64,000 bases of DNA from NCBI GenBank assembly GCA_034620365.1, contig JAQGEQ010000020.1, positions 310,001 through 374,000 on the forward strand, given 5' to 3'. A program made the position numbers and the translations under genes. The notes under the pieces were generated by a model that saw nothing but the letters and a program-made list of their open reading frames with translations, was not told the DNA's origin and searched no databases. The stretch's first letter is position 1, and each line of letters begins with the position of its first letter. Source of the stretch: Pegea sp. RAD2-039 (Eukaryota > Chordata > Thaliacea > Salpida > Salpidae). This document shows positions 11,450-25,800 of this stretch, in pieces.

Positions 11450-13443
11450 CTATTTGTTTGTTGCTAGAGTAAGGAACTCTTGTCTTGACTTGGGGTCATC
11501 TCTGAAGACACCAGTCATGTAACTAGTAGTAGTTGAAGACCCAACTTTTTGTACACCTCTCATAACCATACACATATGTCTGTAATGAAATTATAAAATT
11601 TATATTTCTTATTTTTGAAAGTTTATTGAGCTCAGAAAGAAATGTTGACCTTTAGTAAAAATTGAACTATGACGCGCTCATGGATATATTTTTAAAGTCA
11701 TTAGAACACGTGACAGCTAAATTAAAGCTTTTGCGTCATAACAGCTTTGTTTGGGGAAGAACATACTGTCAGAGTAACAAAGAATCAAATAAATCGATAT
11801 TTGTTTAGTTATTTAACTTGAAGTCTGATTTTACTTCCTCTTTAAGTTAGAATATCTTACGAAGCTTCAATGACGACACCAACGCCTGTTGGTTGGATTG
11901 CATCTACTAACGTGTAAGCGATCTGTCTCGTCAGTCTTTCTTGCACTTGTAGTCTTCTACTGAACATTTCAACGATTCTAAAAATGAAAAATATCTCAAA
12001 AAACCTTATTTGAAGCCCTGTTCGAAAAACTTGAACAACAATTTAATCTCTTTAAACAAACATTTTACTAATTAAACAATATTTACGAGTTGGTAAATAA
12101 TTACCTGGCCATTTTGCTCAATCCAAGAATTTTCTTATTGGGGATGTACCCAATTGTAACCTAAAACAAATATTGTCCTGATAAATGATAAAATAACAAG
12201 TATAGTGATGAGATGTTGTTTGAAAAACTTGAATTAGTAAACTATTCAAACCTTTCCAAAAAAAGGGACAAGATGATGCTCGCATAAGGAGAACATGTCG
12301 ATATTTTTCACCATAACAATCTCGTCAAAGTCATCGAAGAAGACAGCTTCATTCAATAAATCTTTAACAACAAATGAAAATATTTAGAAACGTCAAAAAA
12401 ATTAAATTAAAAGATTATTTGAAAGTTTTTCAATTAACAAATGAGACTTTTTGTCAAACAAACCATGTAAATTTTCTTTGTATCCTTTTGTGAAGAACAT
12501 CATGGCTTCTGCGGCTCTTCTGGGAGTCTCTACAACTCCTTCACGGTCAGGATCTTCGCCAATATCCTCTAGTATACTTCGATAATTTGATTTTAAGGAA
12601 GTCAGCGTTTCTTCTTGCGTTTTTTCATCTTTTTCTTTATGTACCTTGGGCTGTTCTTGATCATCTAAATTAAGTCAAAAATCTGTTTTACAACCAACCT
12701 CGAAACATGTACACTTATGTGAGTTAATAAAACCCAACCAAACCTAAACTTATCACCTGAGGCTGAGACAAGTAATTTGAATGTTTTACAATTGATCAAA
12801 TTTTGTTGTATTATTTTTTACGCTTAAAACCAGAAAAATTTAAATAAAAAGAATTTAAATATTGTCATGGATATATTAATACAATTACAAGAACTTTTAA
12901 CAATTAATTAGTTTTGGAAAAATTGATGATATTGGTAGTTATTTTACTTAAAAATCTGAAAAAATTACCAAGTGTTTGCTGGAGGCAAACTTTTTAAATA
13001 AAACCTCTTTTCGCTCATTAAGTGTTAAAAATGTTAAATTTAGTTACAAAAATGGTTAGTTAATATGTTATGTGGTAAATAAAAAGACTTTAAACTGCTA
13101 GAAATAAATTTTATATCTACAAAAAATAAACTTTAGATTTTCAGAATGATAAAAGACGTAAACATAAAAATAAGTTGAGAAAACTAAGCAACTTGTATAA
13201 ATCTTAATTTCAAAACTCTTTAGCTAAAAAATATTACAAAAATCAATTTAGTATTTAAAAACGTTCAAACAGTTATGCTAAATGCAATTAGCAACTCATG
13301 AAAACTGTCATTTAAAATATAATAAATAAACAGTTACTACCTTCTGCTTTATAAGATTGAGATGCAGCCAATGTTCCTAGTTTTAGCAGTTGCATATCTT
13401 TTTTAAGTTCCTCAATGTTTGCAAGAGTATCATTAGAAGTCAT
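11450..13443 (-). CDS. GCH1: GTP cyclohydrolase 1, six coding exons
   Basis: GTP cyclohydrolase I converts GTP to 7,8-dihydroneopterin triphosphate, the first and rate-limiting step of tetrahydrobiopterin synthesis, in the cytosol. Coding exons on the - strand are 13341-13443, 12464-12664, 12252-12361, 12105-12160, 11861-11977 and 11450-11579. They join in frame to 717 nt (238 aa; human is 250). Diagnostic blocks are [19 protein letters not shown], the zinc/active-site segment [33 protein letters not shown], and [17 protein letters not shown] carrying the third zinc ligand Cys. The C-terminus, [16 protein letters not shown], is typical. The variable N-terminus ([20 protein letters not shown]) matches nothing specific; I start at the ATG at 13441-13443, not at the GTG at 13500. 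An additional upstream exon cannot be excluded. Confidence 0.93.
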
Positions 13444-16400
13444 CTTTTTAAACAATGCTTTTGCTACAGCTAGTTTTAACTTAAAATTTCTATAAACCAC
13501 AAAAATTTTTAAATATTTGCCATTATATATGTCAAGTTTATATCATAATATACCGTTTATATGTAAATTGCATGACATAAATAGTTTAATGTATGTCTCA
13601 TTAAAATTTTTAACAATTATAATAATATAAGAGCTTTAATAGAAGTATAATGCTTGCTATATAAGGAATACAAAATAGTTATAAGTATATTATGATAATT
13701 TAAACTTTATATCAAACTAACGTTTGTGAAAAATTTTCACAATTAAGAGTAAGTAAATTATAGAAAAATTAGTAAATTAAATACTTTTTTTAATTTTATA
13801 ATTTATATTATAACAGAGAAAACATAAAAAGAAATTTAAAGTGAATAATATTTAGCAATATTTAATGTAAGAAAAAACAAAATTGATTATTTCATAAGAA
13901 TTGATGTTTTATTGATTTTGAAAAGTATTTTAAATGCAAAGTATAAAATAACTGCCAACAAAAATATAAAAAAAAAAGATAAAAGAAAAAATTAGAACTA
14001 AATTTTAGGGTAACAATTTTAATTATTTTAATAATATATTGTTTCTTATTTGGATATCTATTTTAATTTCAATAAATTTATTTTAATTCAAAATAAAATA
14101 GAAATTATAAAATTCTATAAACAATAATTTTTATAAAAAAAGTTAATATGATAATTTAAGTATATTAAAAACGAGATAAAAAATTGTTAAGTATAAATTA
14201 CTGAACAAATTACGAAGATGCTATGTTATAAATATGTTTTAGTGAGAGAGTTTTTATGTAACCAAAAAAAGAAAAAAATAGAGATGGAGAAAAGGACATC
14301 TGGTAAGCAGCAAAATATCTACAAGTCAAATATATGACACATAAGTCTAACGCTAGAGTTTTAATCACAGTTTACGTCACATCAACTTATTTTCTATTCA
14401 AAAAATGAGATATAAAATTCAAAACAATAACAAAACTCTACAAGCAATTGATTTACTCTCTACAAAAATCAATATATTTAGTTTTGAATGAGAAAAACTA
14501 AATCTCACTTTAAGAGCAGAAAACTTTAAAATGTACATACAGTAAGCACTTAAATAAACTTTTAAATTGTGACACATTTAAAAATGCATTTTACAAACTT
14601 AATGACTAATTTAACAAAATTACATTATTCAATATTAATTACCAATTATAAACTTACTAATAAATATATAATTAATTTTGCTGTAAGTTTTCAAACAAAA
14701 AGGGCTTCAAACAAACTGGATTAATTTTTTTAACTCTTATCATTAAAGTACTTAGTTTAGCTACTTTCTATTAACAAATAATAAGTAAAATAATTAATAA
14801 TCAAACAGATAACGAAAAAGAATGATTATGATTTATAAATTGTAGCTAAATCTGACTACATAAGATAGTGAAAAAAATCATATTATAAATTATTTGTTTA
14901 TAACTTTGTTTGAAAGTGCTATACTTTCAAGAAAAAAGAACCAATGATTAATCTTAACTCAAAATAATAATGCAAAAAGCCTTTTGATTTCACTATTTAA
15001 CTTAAGTAAACTTAATAAACTAAAAATGCAAGGCTACTCTTTTATTTAAATTTTAATTATTAATCAAAATTAGACTTAAAAGTTAAAAATTTTGTCTATA
15101 ACTAGTCAGAAAACTGAAGTAGTTTTTTAAAAGCTTAGAAGAACATAGTTTTGTTTACACTAGAAAGTATGCAGTTGTTGTCTAAATCAAACTGTTTTTT
15201 GTAACACTAAAGAAATGCAGTGCGTTCGTGCTTTTCTACTATAAGAGCAATGCAAAGTTTTGTCAATGCAAAGTCAGCCAATAAAGTTGTAGTGATTGAA
15301 AATTAAGAGGTGTGTCATCATTACACACTAGCCAACTAGAGGTGAATTAGAATAGCAGTTACATCAATAAGCAATAAATAGTACAAAAAAGTATAACTAT
15401 TTATTATATCATACTAAGTACTAACCTTTAAAATAATAGATTTTAATAAGTAAACACAGATATAAAGTTAGTTTGTTTGAAGCTTCTGTAAACTTAAAAC
15501 TTCAATTAGTTGCTTTTACTATTTTTTGACACTTCTTGAATTATTTCCTTAATCGTTTTTGTAAAATAAGTTTAACAAGTACCGGCTTTTAACCTACTTC
15601 TTTAAATTTCAACAACAAACTTTATTTAAGTATAACGTAAAGAATAATATCAGTATCAATAGTATAAAAGAATAATAATTTTGAAATATCAAATAGCAGC
15701 CAATATTAAAGATAAAGTTTTTTATTTAATCTAATAAACACTTACTATAGTTTTAAGCCTGAAATTGTCAGATCAATATTTATATTTTTTTAGTACTTTA
15801 CTCTTTTGAAGCTCAATTTTCTTAAAAACAACTACTTCACATCAAAAAGTTTTCTTTACTTGAATAAATAACTGCAGTTGAAATGTATCTATCATAAACC
15901 AAGAAAATGTATTTAAATGATTCTCAAATCAGAGTTAAAGGTTGCAAATATGAGAAAAAAGTAATAAAACAAAAATTATTAATTTGCACAAAACGAGAAA
16001 ACATTAGTTTTTGAAATCATTTAGAAGTTAATTGAAAATAATTCTTATTTAGTTAACAAATTTACAAACTTTTGTGTTTATTGTAATCTTAGTCATATAG
16101 TCTTTAACAGATTGATCTAAGCTACTTGTATAATCACGGATATAGTTAAAATTTTGTTCTTGATCTTATAGCTTATTTTTTAATAAATTGTATTATATAA
16201 GATTGTGTTATATAAAGAATGAAAACAAACTTATCGAATATATTTATCGAAGACAAAAAAAATATTTTTTTTTAAGTTAAAAATTTTGCTGATTATATAA
16301 AATCACAAAACTGAAGGTGGCTTTTTTATAAAATCATTTAATATATATGTTTGAATCTACAGATTCAAAAAAATCATTTTTCAATACTACTTGGTCCTTA

Positions 16401-16540
16401 AATTAAAACTTTTACAGATTTTATTTTATGTACAAAAAGCTAAATGATTAACTAATCAATGAACATAGAAAGGTTCAAACAATAACAAACAGTTTCTTTT
16501 TAAAGATGTAGTTCCTTTTTAGAAATGCTATGAGGAAGTT
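13444..16540. other. Gene-poor AT-rich spacer
   Basis: Very AT-rich sequence upstream of GCH1. I see no exon pairs, tRNA or conserved protein block on either strand. It probably contains the GCH1 promoter near 13.5 kb, but no motif stands out. Confidence 0.45.
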
Positions 16541-16545
16541 GTTAG

Positions 16546-16860
16546 TTTCTATAGTAAAGCGGTTATCACGCCCGTCTAACACGTAGAAGGTTCCAGGTTC
16601 GAGCCCAAGAGGACACATATTTGAGACAAGAAAAAGGCCATAAAATACCCGGGTAGAAGGGTCTTGTTAGCTTGATTAATGACAACACTTTTAGAAGATG
16701 CAAAACTCTGAATTTAAAGCCAGAGTTGAAGTAGACAGTTTATCACTGTACTCAGTGTTGCCTTGGCGGCTATTATGAAGTTCCGCTGTAGACCTTGTTT
16801 ACGTGAAGAGTAAACTCTTGTGGTATGGGCAACAACACTACATTTTCTCCCCTGTCTTAC
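16546..16860 (+). mobile_element. tRNA-Val-like SINE relic
   Basis: Positions 16546-16620 resemble a tRNA-Val(AAC): an A-box-like segment AGTAAAGCGGTTATCACG, an anticodon-loop-like CTAACAC, and a B box GGTTCGAGCCC at about 16602-16612. The acceptor and T stems no longer pair well, so this is not a functional tRNA. The next roughly 240 bases are less AT-rich than the surroundings and read like a SINE body, with ACCCGGGTAGAAGGGTCTTG near 16648. The 3' boundary and target-site duplications could not be defined. Confidence 0.5.
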
Positions 16861-18455
16861 ATCATGGCCATTTTTGGCAGAAGTATGACATTTCTTTTAT
16901 GAGGGCTAACTATACTTTCGGTTGCTGAAAATATTCGTGAAGAAAATTGCAAACTTTCAGTTGCAACTTGGGTCGAAGCTGATTTTCTAAACCAGAAAAA
17001 CTGCTAAAAATTTTCTGGTAAGACATTTTGCTTTTTAATAAAACTTGAACCAGTTTTTTTTAAATAGTTTATATCCTATCACAATAAGTCCCACGCACAA
17101 CTTTTAAAGCGTACTTAACTACTAAGCACGTGACTTATTTACAAGTTGTTCTCTTAGTAATGCTAGTCGAAGAGTGACTAGTTACTAGCAGAAAAGCGAA
17201 ATTTACCAACCTATATTTCAATGTTTGTAAATATAACATTTGCTACAAATCAAATTTGTTACCACACAGATAGACAAGCCACAAGCACTTGTGCTATTTG
17301 TTTTATCAACTGTTTTTCAATCGTTCAAACTCATACTAACTATACTTCAACAAAAAAGTTCAAACAGAGGCATTAACAAATTCAAATCAAACAAATGAAA
17401 CAGAATAATCGTCGTTAATATTGTTTTTGCATAATTCACTCAGATTTAGAATAATATTAATTGCGCTGTAAACTGATTTTATTAAAAAACTTATTTATTT
17501 ATAGAATATTTTTTTCATTTATGAAAGCAACTCGTAATTATCTATCTACAAATTATAATATTATTTTACATAAATAAAAATTTATAAGCCGAAAAAAAAC
17601 AAAATATATTTTTATGTGTTGATTTTTATAAATGTTTAAACTTTAGTCTTCAAAGAAACTTCACAATAAACTTTATTCTGTAATCATCAATAAGACCTTT
17701 TCTCATGTAAACAAACTTCAAAAAGTTCAATAAAAATACATTTCAAAATTGAATTGTAAGAAACGCCTTATATCTTATACAGCTAAATTGTTAACCCATA
17801 AATAAATATTCATAGTTTCCTGACTATCATAACTAATTTGTGAAAATTGTCACATTAAGAAAAAACATAAATACAAGTTTGTCATATTTAAATCTAAACT
17901 AGTTGTACGCTAGGGTGAAAAAGTCAACTATGCCTATAAAGTACACTTATGATTAATTATAAATGTTAGAGTTATAAATACAACGATTTAATTGTCAAAA
18001 GTTTAATAAAAAAGGAGTTTCATTTAAAAAAAAATAACTGATTTCTTTGTGACTTTCTTTACTTTGGTTTGACTTTTTATTTGTTTTCAATCAAGCAACA
18101 ATTTCAAAACTATTATTACTTTATAATACGTTTACATAATTTGTATAAATATTGATAAATTATTGTTCAGTTAAACTCACTGACACAAGGGCAGTTTAAT
18201 CATTTACCTAAACTTACCTAAACTATACATTAACCTAGTTTACTTTGAACAAATCACAAGTAAGTCGATATAAAGTAAGGAATTAAAGATAAAACTTTAT
18301 TTAGTTTATAAAGTTATATATCTTTTGATTTTAAAGTTTAATCTATGACAATGATACTCCAGTGATCAGCTCTTGTCTTATCTCCACCGGTGGCTATGCT
18401 TCTTAGCAAATAATCTTTTTACTAATATTATTTATGCATTAGTAATGTTTAAATC
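16861..18455. other. Gene-poor spacer
   Basis: AT-rich sequence between the SINE relic and the first retrotransposon fragment. No coding, RNA or repeat structure is recognised apart from an E-box-type CACGTGAC octamer at 17127-17134. Confidence 0.4.
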
Positions 18456-18459
18456 TCTC

Positions 18460-18722
18460 GTGTTGTTCAAGCAGAAGGTGAAATGTTTTATTATTGCCAA
18501 CACTGTCATTTCTAAACTGTGATTGATTTTCTCTTTATTATATTATCAACATTCTATGTAATTATTCATTGTTATATTGTATAGGGACTACTGAACTGCC
18601 ATGTGTTACATCTTTTTCTTTCTATATTTACATTCTAATTATATATTATTTTATATAACATTTTTTGTGAGAATGTTTGTTAGCAAGAACCACTCATTCA
18701 CGTTTATTGTAATTAAATAATA
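18460..18722 (+). mobile_element. Non-LTR retrotransposon 3' end, old copy
   Basis: The stretch encodes a decayed ORF2 C-terminus ending ANTVISKL-stop at about 18497-18521. That matches the ANIAISKL-stop end of the better copy at 27.7-28.9 kb. It is followed by a diverged version of the same 3' UTR, with GTGAGAATGTTTGTTAGC near 18666 and a terminal TTTATTGTAATTAAATAATA. It is 5' truncated, and the terminal hairpin is partly lost (GCAAGAACCACTCATTC in place of the GGTGC...GCACC arms). This is an old insertion of the same CR1/L2-like family. Confidence 0.75.
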
Positions 18723-18869
18723 AAAAAGTAAACATTACAGACATTCTTAAAGACCTTGATTCAATTTTGCGCCCCGTTTTATTAAAAACTCTCAAATGAT
18801 ATAATATTAACCCTAATCTCTTGGACTTCTGAAAGATTTCTCAACGAACTCATTTTTCAAAGATAGACA

Positions 18870-19320
18870 ACAACAGGTCATCAACTTCTTTTAAAGTTTT
18901 CCTTGGAGTTTTCAGTGGTGCCCCCAAACCAGTGTTATTGGCCCCCTTCTTTTCAATACTTAAATCAATGATGATAAAGCTTGTTTTTTTAACTCTAAAT
19001 GTTATTAAAAGTTTAATGTTTTTTGTCGTCGATACCTTAGTGCTGCTTCACTTAAACTTCAGTCTTCCTAAGAGTTTACTGACCAATACTTTCAATATAA
19101 ATAACTCAAGCTAGCTAACGACAAATGTTTCTATCTCTTAATAAATAAAGTTCTAAAGTGTAACCAAACATTATCTGACTTTTATTTAAACAACAATAAA
19201 ATTTCATAATTTCCTGGAATTAAAGACTCGGGTATTCTCGTCTCTCATGACCTAAACTGGGTTCATTACGTCAAATATCGGTTCAGAATTGGTTCATCTA
19301 CATATTAACCATGACTACTA
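18870..19320 (+). mobile_element. Degenerate reverse transcriptase fragment of the same non-LTR family
   Basis: Translation with frameshifts gives CPQTSVIGPLLFNT, equivalent to the RT motif GIPQGSVLGPLLF. A decayed version of the YADD catalytic region lies near 19022, and GIKDSGILVSHDLNWVHYVK near 19218 matches a block of the intact copy (VIDLGITLTSDFKWHSYVSR). Stops and frame shifts show it is dead. It lies downstream of a separate 3'-end fragment in the same orientation, so these are two insertions or a rearranged one. Confidence 0.75.
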
Positions 19321-22300
19321 CATTCGACCAATAACTCTGAGCATAGTTGATTGATTCTTTTGCAGATAAACCTTTTACTTGAAAACTGTTAATATTATTA
19401 AGGTGCAACTGATTCAAACTTGATGAGAAAGTATGCTTTTTAAGCAAAAATAACTGGTAGCAGCCCTTATAGCATGCAATCCATGAAAAATCTTTTGTGT
19501 CACATCACAAAATCAAATTTATTTGAAAGTTACAACAACAAATAAGATATTTTTATTCTCAGTGAAAATTATTTTATCTTTTTAAGAGACATTTTTAAAA
19601 ACAACGATGATAAAATATTTAAATTGTTTATAAAAACTCTTTTCTCATAAATTGAAATCATCATTAATGACAAAATCATAATCTTTTTATTAAAAGCTCT
19701 TTAATGATTTAAGAATTGAAACAAAAATATTTCATGGAGAATTGTTCATTACGGATGTTTTTGTTAAGAATTTACAATATATTTATAAACTAATTTATTA
19801 ATTAGTTTACAAATAAGAACAATTTATTTATATCGTTATCTGCTAACTAATTATGATCACATATATTTTTTGCTAGACTATCAATGAATTTCAAGCTTTT
19901 AACAACAACATAATACTTTGTGTAATATAAATGTATAGAAAAAGGGGTAATGAAGTCATCATAACTCAAAAAAACTTGTAAGTTTTTCTTAAACATTTTG
20001 CCTTTAAAGTTTTGACTTTGAAAATAAATGAAATATCTAAACTTGTTATGATAAAATATACAATTAACAATCAATCATTATACTTTTACTTTCATATGTT
20101 TTATTTCATCTTTTTTTTGATGTACTGATTAGTAGCTTTAAATGATATAAACTTATTTAACAATTTGTTGAAGATAGTAACATTTAAAAGCTTACGTTTT
20201 TTTAATTAGCAAAACTAACATGAAAAATAGTGAAATGTTTATGCTTATTTTTCATTCTTTCTAAATGATAATTTCAATTCATTAACTACCTTTGACCTAA
20301 TTTTACAATTTTTATTGCTTTTTTAACTGTAAAAACTTAAAAATTCAAATTTACAAAAATCACTTCAATTATTTTAATACTTTTCTAGATTTTCCGCAAT
20401 CAATAAATTCCTTAAAATGGTCTTCAGTTTTTTGAGCCATACACTAGTGTATACCATATAGTGTTTTTATGATATTAGATAACCAAAAATTTCTTTTTTA
20501 TTAAAATATTATCAATTATTTGTTTTCAAATAAGTCTCTTTCTTAAAACAAAAATATTTTTATTAAAATCATAGTTTATCTAAGATGTAAATTTTTCATT
20601 TGTTTTACTTTTTTTGTAGATTTAATATTAAGATGTTAAAAAATAGATGCATAATCTTTAAATCAATAATTGATGTAAAACTTATTTAGTTACAAGAAAC
20701 ATTTTAAGCCAGAAAAACCTATTTGAGTGAAATTACAAAATATTAGCAGCATGAAAGCGTTTCTTAAAAATAAATTTTGAAATTTTGTTGATAAACTTAT
20801 TACTAAAATACTTTTGTAACTAAGCGTTGGTGATATAAGTGATTAAAAATAAGTTAAAAATTCTTGATACTTAAAATAATATTTCGTCAAAATTCTTTAT
20901 AAAGTTGCTGAAATGATTTTTTTTTAGAATTATTGATCTTAAGCCATCAGACTGATTAAATGATTTATTACTACTATTTATTTCCAAAAGTTTTGTCTCT
21001 GACAACTTAACCGAAAACTTTATTAGTTACCTCTTTTATCTTCTTAGATATACTCCTGACAGCTTGTAGGATGCTGTAGCATAACTTTATTCCTTCCTTT
21101 GGAATATTATCCCATTGGTAATAAACACAGGTCCATCGCAAAAATCTTTCAAAAACTTCTCAATTAACTACTTACAAATATTTCTATATCTTTAATGATT
21201 TGTAAAATTAGATTGATTCTTTAACAAAAGATTTTACAAAACTCAAAAGCTTTCCTTATAATATTAAAATTGTTGATAAATCTTCAATAGAAAAGATCTT
21301 TTCTAAAGAATGTTAATAAGGTTTCATTGATAGCCCTTATCATTGGAAGTGTTTACGTTCAAGCTTTGTACAAAAATATTCATCTATAATATCAGTCATC
21401 ATTTTAATTTATAGATTTTTACTCATTTCTCTTTAAATATTTGAATTTCTATTATTTCCTTCTTTTTAAAAATATGATCAAGTACAACAATTTAGATTAA
21501 AAACATAAAAGTTTGCCAGACTAACTATACTCAGTAATATTATGAAAGTTTGAAGTTTTATTGAAAAGGTTTTTTTGTTTTAATAATTTTGCCAGAATCT
21601 TATTTAATTACCAACAGAAACAGAACAACAAATTGCCCAGACTAAAATTGATGAACTTTAAAAGCTTTTTTAAAAATAATTTCTACGCGAGCGTTACTTG
21701 ATGTAAAAGATATGACCTCTAGAAATTTAGAATTTATTTTGGCACAAACCGATCTTCAACTTTTAGATAAATATTTAAAAAAAGAATTTCTTTAAATGAG
21801 TTAAACGATAAAATTAGAATAATTGTAGAATTCTCACTAGATAGTTTTGTGGGAAATATTTCTTGCTTGAGTGTCTGAATAACTTTAAGTAGGAAATCAA
21901 CGTTCAAATAGTCTCCACCAGCATTAAAATGCTATAACAACAATATATTTAACCATCGCAAGTATTTTTATTCACATTTTGAGAATTTAATTGTTAAATA
22001 TCACATCAAATATTCAAAAGAAGTTGAAATACTCTTGAACATCAAAATATAAACTAATTTATTTAAACTTTCAAACACGACATTGTTAACTATCAACAAT
22101 TCTTTCAAAAACCACCACGTGACTTACAAGTTATTCGATTTCAAAAAAAGTCTTTGTGTCTACTTTACCTAAAAGAACATTTATAAATGATAATTTGACA
22201 AAACTAGTAGAAAGTTTGTTGTTTATATATTTAGTTATTTGTAGTGTATACTTTTATAGAAGAATACATTAGTGAATAAATTCAATTATATTCTAGTAGC

Positions 22301-22821
22301 TTTTTTAAGCAGAATTTTCAAACATTGAATGAAAAGAAAGTTTTCAAGAATACTGTTTCACTTGAAAACAACTAGTAAAAAATTAGGAGCTTTTGTAAAA
22401 ATCTGAGATTATTTAAAGCAAGAAACTAGTTTAATGTCTTTGAGGCTAAATTACACTCAAACACTCGACAATTGTATTATTAGCAGAATCAATAAAACTA
22501 AGAAAAAATAAAACTTGCGCAGAACGCAACAAAATGGTCGATTAATATTTTGGCCGGAAATTCAAGTTTTTTTTGAAATCATAAGTTAAAAAGGAATTGT
22601 AAAAAAATTAAATATAATTCTACTGACGAATAGAAACTTTCAAAATAAGTCAATAAAACAAGAAAAGAAAGAAATTAACAAATTCTTCACCAATGTATTA
22701 AAATCAGATGAAATTATTTATGAAATATCAGAAGTTAATTGAAACGGATTCAGTTCACACAGTGGCAATTCTGATCAAAACGACAGATTTTATTTAATTA
22801 AAAACAAACAAAAAAGTGATT
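19321..22821. other. Gene-poor spacer downstream of the FAM122-like gene
   Basis: AT-rich, with no supported exon, RNA or repeat. A 75-codon minus frame at 19847-20074 is composed of AT-biased codons and has no relatives I recognise. A CACGTGAC octamer occurs at 22116-22123. Confidence 0.4.
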
Positions 22822-25800
22822 TTAGTTAGTCAATAGAGAATGTGAGCAACTTAACATTTGTTCAACACTAAAAGCCATCGATTCAACCATTTGTACATTT
22901 TTGCCGAATATTTCAATCATTATCACCAACTTGCTGAAAAGTAGTAATATTTTCAAACTAGAAGCCACATAACAAGAAGAAAAATCAAAAAAACAACTTG
23001 TACATACCTTAAAATTTTTTTTAGGTGAATTATAAGACATATATGGGTGATGCGCAAATGGCTGAAGATCTTTAAGACCTTCTAAAGAAGATGAGGAACA
23101 CGTAGAGCTCGCAGGTGATGAGCATCTCTCACTATTAAAGTTGAGTCCATTCAACTAAAAAAAAACTTTTAGGCGAAAACTTTCAAAGGATTTGTTGCGT
23201 AAGTAAAAATCGTTTGAAAAATCTGTTTAAATATTTGTCTACATTCAGTAAAGCTTGAAACTAACCAAATTGCCGAATGAAGGTGTTTGGATTACACGAT
23301 GAAAAACTGAGTTTGAAGTATTATGTACAGAAGAACAAGGAATTGCTGAAGTTGTTGCTGGGTGCGCGCTGTTGTTGTCAACCAACATCGGAGTTGGATT
23401 AAGCAAGCTAGAAAGAGTTGCTAACTCATTGTTGGGGTCAGTAATCATTAAATGTACCTTGAGGGTTTTTGAAATTGTTTGATGCGTATATGAGTAAATG
23501 AATTGCGTGTAGAAGTTGTTTCAGGTGCACTGGTTGTGGTTGTATTCACATTGAGACGTTTTGGTGAAAGACAGTATTCGTTGTCTGAATCGTCTGCATA
23601 AAAATTACTTTAAACTGGCTTCACCACAAATCACTTCATGAAACAACTTGATGATCAATTGAGTTAAAAACTATTTGGTGAGATAAAAAAAAGAAATAAA
23701 GTTTGAGAAAAAGCAAAAAGAAGTTTTATCCTCTAGTGAAATCAAAACAAAATCAATCGATACAAACGAAAACCAACATTTTCTTTTCAAAGTGTTCCCT
23801 AAAGTGCTTGGCTTCACTACAGGACTTTGACTTCGTCGTCGCCTAAAAACATTAAACGAGTCGCAAAAGTTTCAAAACAAAGTTTGTTGCTTTTGAAACT
23901 TTTTGGAACTTTAATTAAATGAAGAAAATTGAAAAATTTTTACATCAAAATTAAAGAAATTTAATTAAAACAACTCACGTTACAAAATGTTTTCTAGTTG
24001 GACTTGGTGATGGACTTCGACTTGAGTTCCGCACTATAGGTGAGTATATTTGTCGTCCAATTATACCTGGGACTATGGAGCAAGCTGAAGTCGGTCTTGT
24101 TGGAGATGTGGGTGAATGAAGAAGTGTTAAAGGTGAAGGAACAGATGAAGAAAGGTTGCTGAAGTCAATTGCTTTACAAGGTCGAGTTGCTGAAAGTTTT
24201 GACAAAAAATCAATTTTTTTAGTTTTTAAGTTTTAATTTTAAAACCTGGTAAGTAAGAAGATTGGTTCTTGTGAGGACCAGTTAGAGGTGATAATCTTGA
24301 ATGCTGATTAATATTTGAGATCTTCATCTGGATCTCATTGGTGTCTGGTTTATCTCCATCAGTCTAAAATTCAGAAAATAAAGCTTGTTTGAGTCAAAAT
24401 AGAAAACATGTTTAAATCAATGTAAAAGTTTACAAAAATAAATTTATTTATCGAATAAAGAAAATAATTTATTATTTGATTTGTTAGAAAACTTGAAATA
24501 ACGCCAGAAAGTTAAAAGCCACAAAAGAAACAGGATAAAAATGAATTTAAATGAAAAAATAGAGTTTAAATAAACTCACAAGAGAGAAACCTCTCCAATT
24601 AGAAGAGATTTGAAAGTTGACTTGAACTTCCCTGTTAAACAGAAAACATCTTTTTGTAAAATAAACTTTTTAAAAGAGTGCAAATAGAAAGTATTTAGTT
24701 TTCTACATCAAGCATATTCCTGTTTTTTAAATAGTTTTGTACAAGATTTATCTAAATGAATTTTAATTTAATTTCAAACAGCTAATTCAAACAGATAGTA
24801 TTACTATTTTTCAATTATATTATAGACTACCTCTGAAATAAAAATAGCAAAATGATAAGTTTACTTTGAGTAATGAGTAAAATGCTTACCATAAACAAAC
24901 TGTTTGAAGTTTAAATATTTATTAAATATCATATTTGTGTTTAAAACCAAGCAATTTTGTGAAAAAAATGTCTAGCTTGTTGGAATGAACTTTAGTTTTA
25001 TCTTTGATTATCTAATTTTCAGATTTGTTGTAATAAGGCTACCAAAAAAGTTTTTAAAATTCTTTTAAAGAATTTTAAGAAAACAAAATTAGTTGATAAT
25101 ATTTTAAATTCACCTTTCATGTTCCTTTTCTTTATTTTGTATTCCTTCCAAGCTTTCTTCCTGATTATAATAAAACTATTATGATAATCTTTAAATATTG
25201 TTGAAAAACTTAAATATTGATGACGAAAAAACAATTTTAGTTTACATTAAGATAAAATATTAGATAAAAATAATCAACAACCTGATAAAAGTCGAAATAT
25301 TAGGGCAGTAAACTTATTGCTAAAAATTATTTAACAAAATTATCAGCTATTAAGTTAAAAAGAATGAAATAAATTAAAGTTTTTTAATCCATAAATTAAA
25401 CTCACCTTAATCAATTGGTTGATCAATCGCGATTTTACAGGAACAGGTAGCTTTAAAAAATTATTGAACATTTATAAAAACATTTTCAATAAAATACTGA
25501 ATTCTAAATTAAATATTTATTTACTTCATATCAGCAAAGAAAATTTTAAGATATCTAATCTGCTAAAGTTTAGATAAACTAATGAAAATAAGATAAGTTT
25601 ATTCTATATTTATTAGAAGTAGCTCAAATCAATATAAGTAAACGAATACTTAATGACATCTGCTTTGAAAAGATACTTTGAAACTTCATACAATTTGATA
25701 TTAGCTCATTTTAATGTAACAACAATTAAATAACTATGATGTAAAAATCAATACAACTGATTACTCATAAGTTATCAAAACAAAATAAAGAAACATATTT

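Noticed and set aside
13444-13500. GTG-initiated extension of GCH1
   Set aside because: The ATG at 13441-13443 gives a protein of normal length; the upstream residues show no GCH1 similarity.
16546-16620. Functional tRNA-Val gene
   Set aside because: Acceptor and T-stem pairing is broken and a SINE-like body continues downstream without a terminator run.
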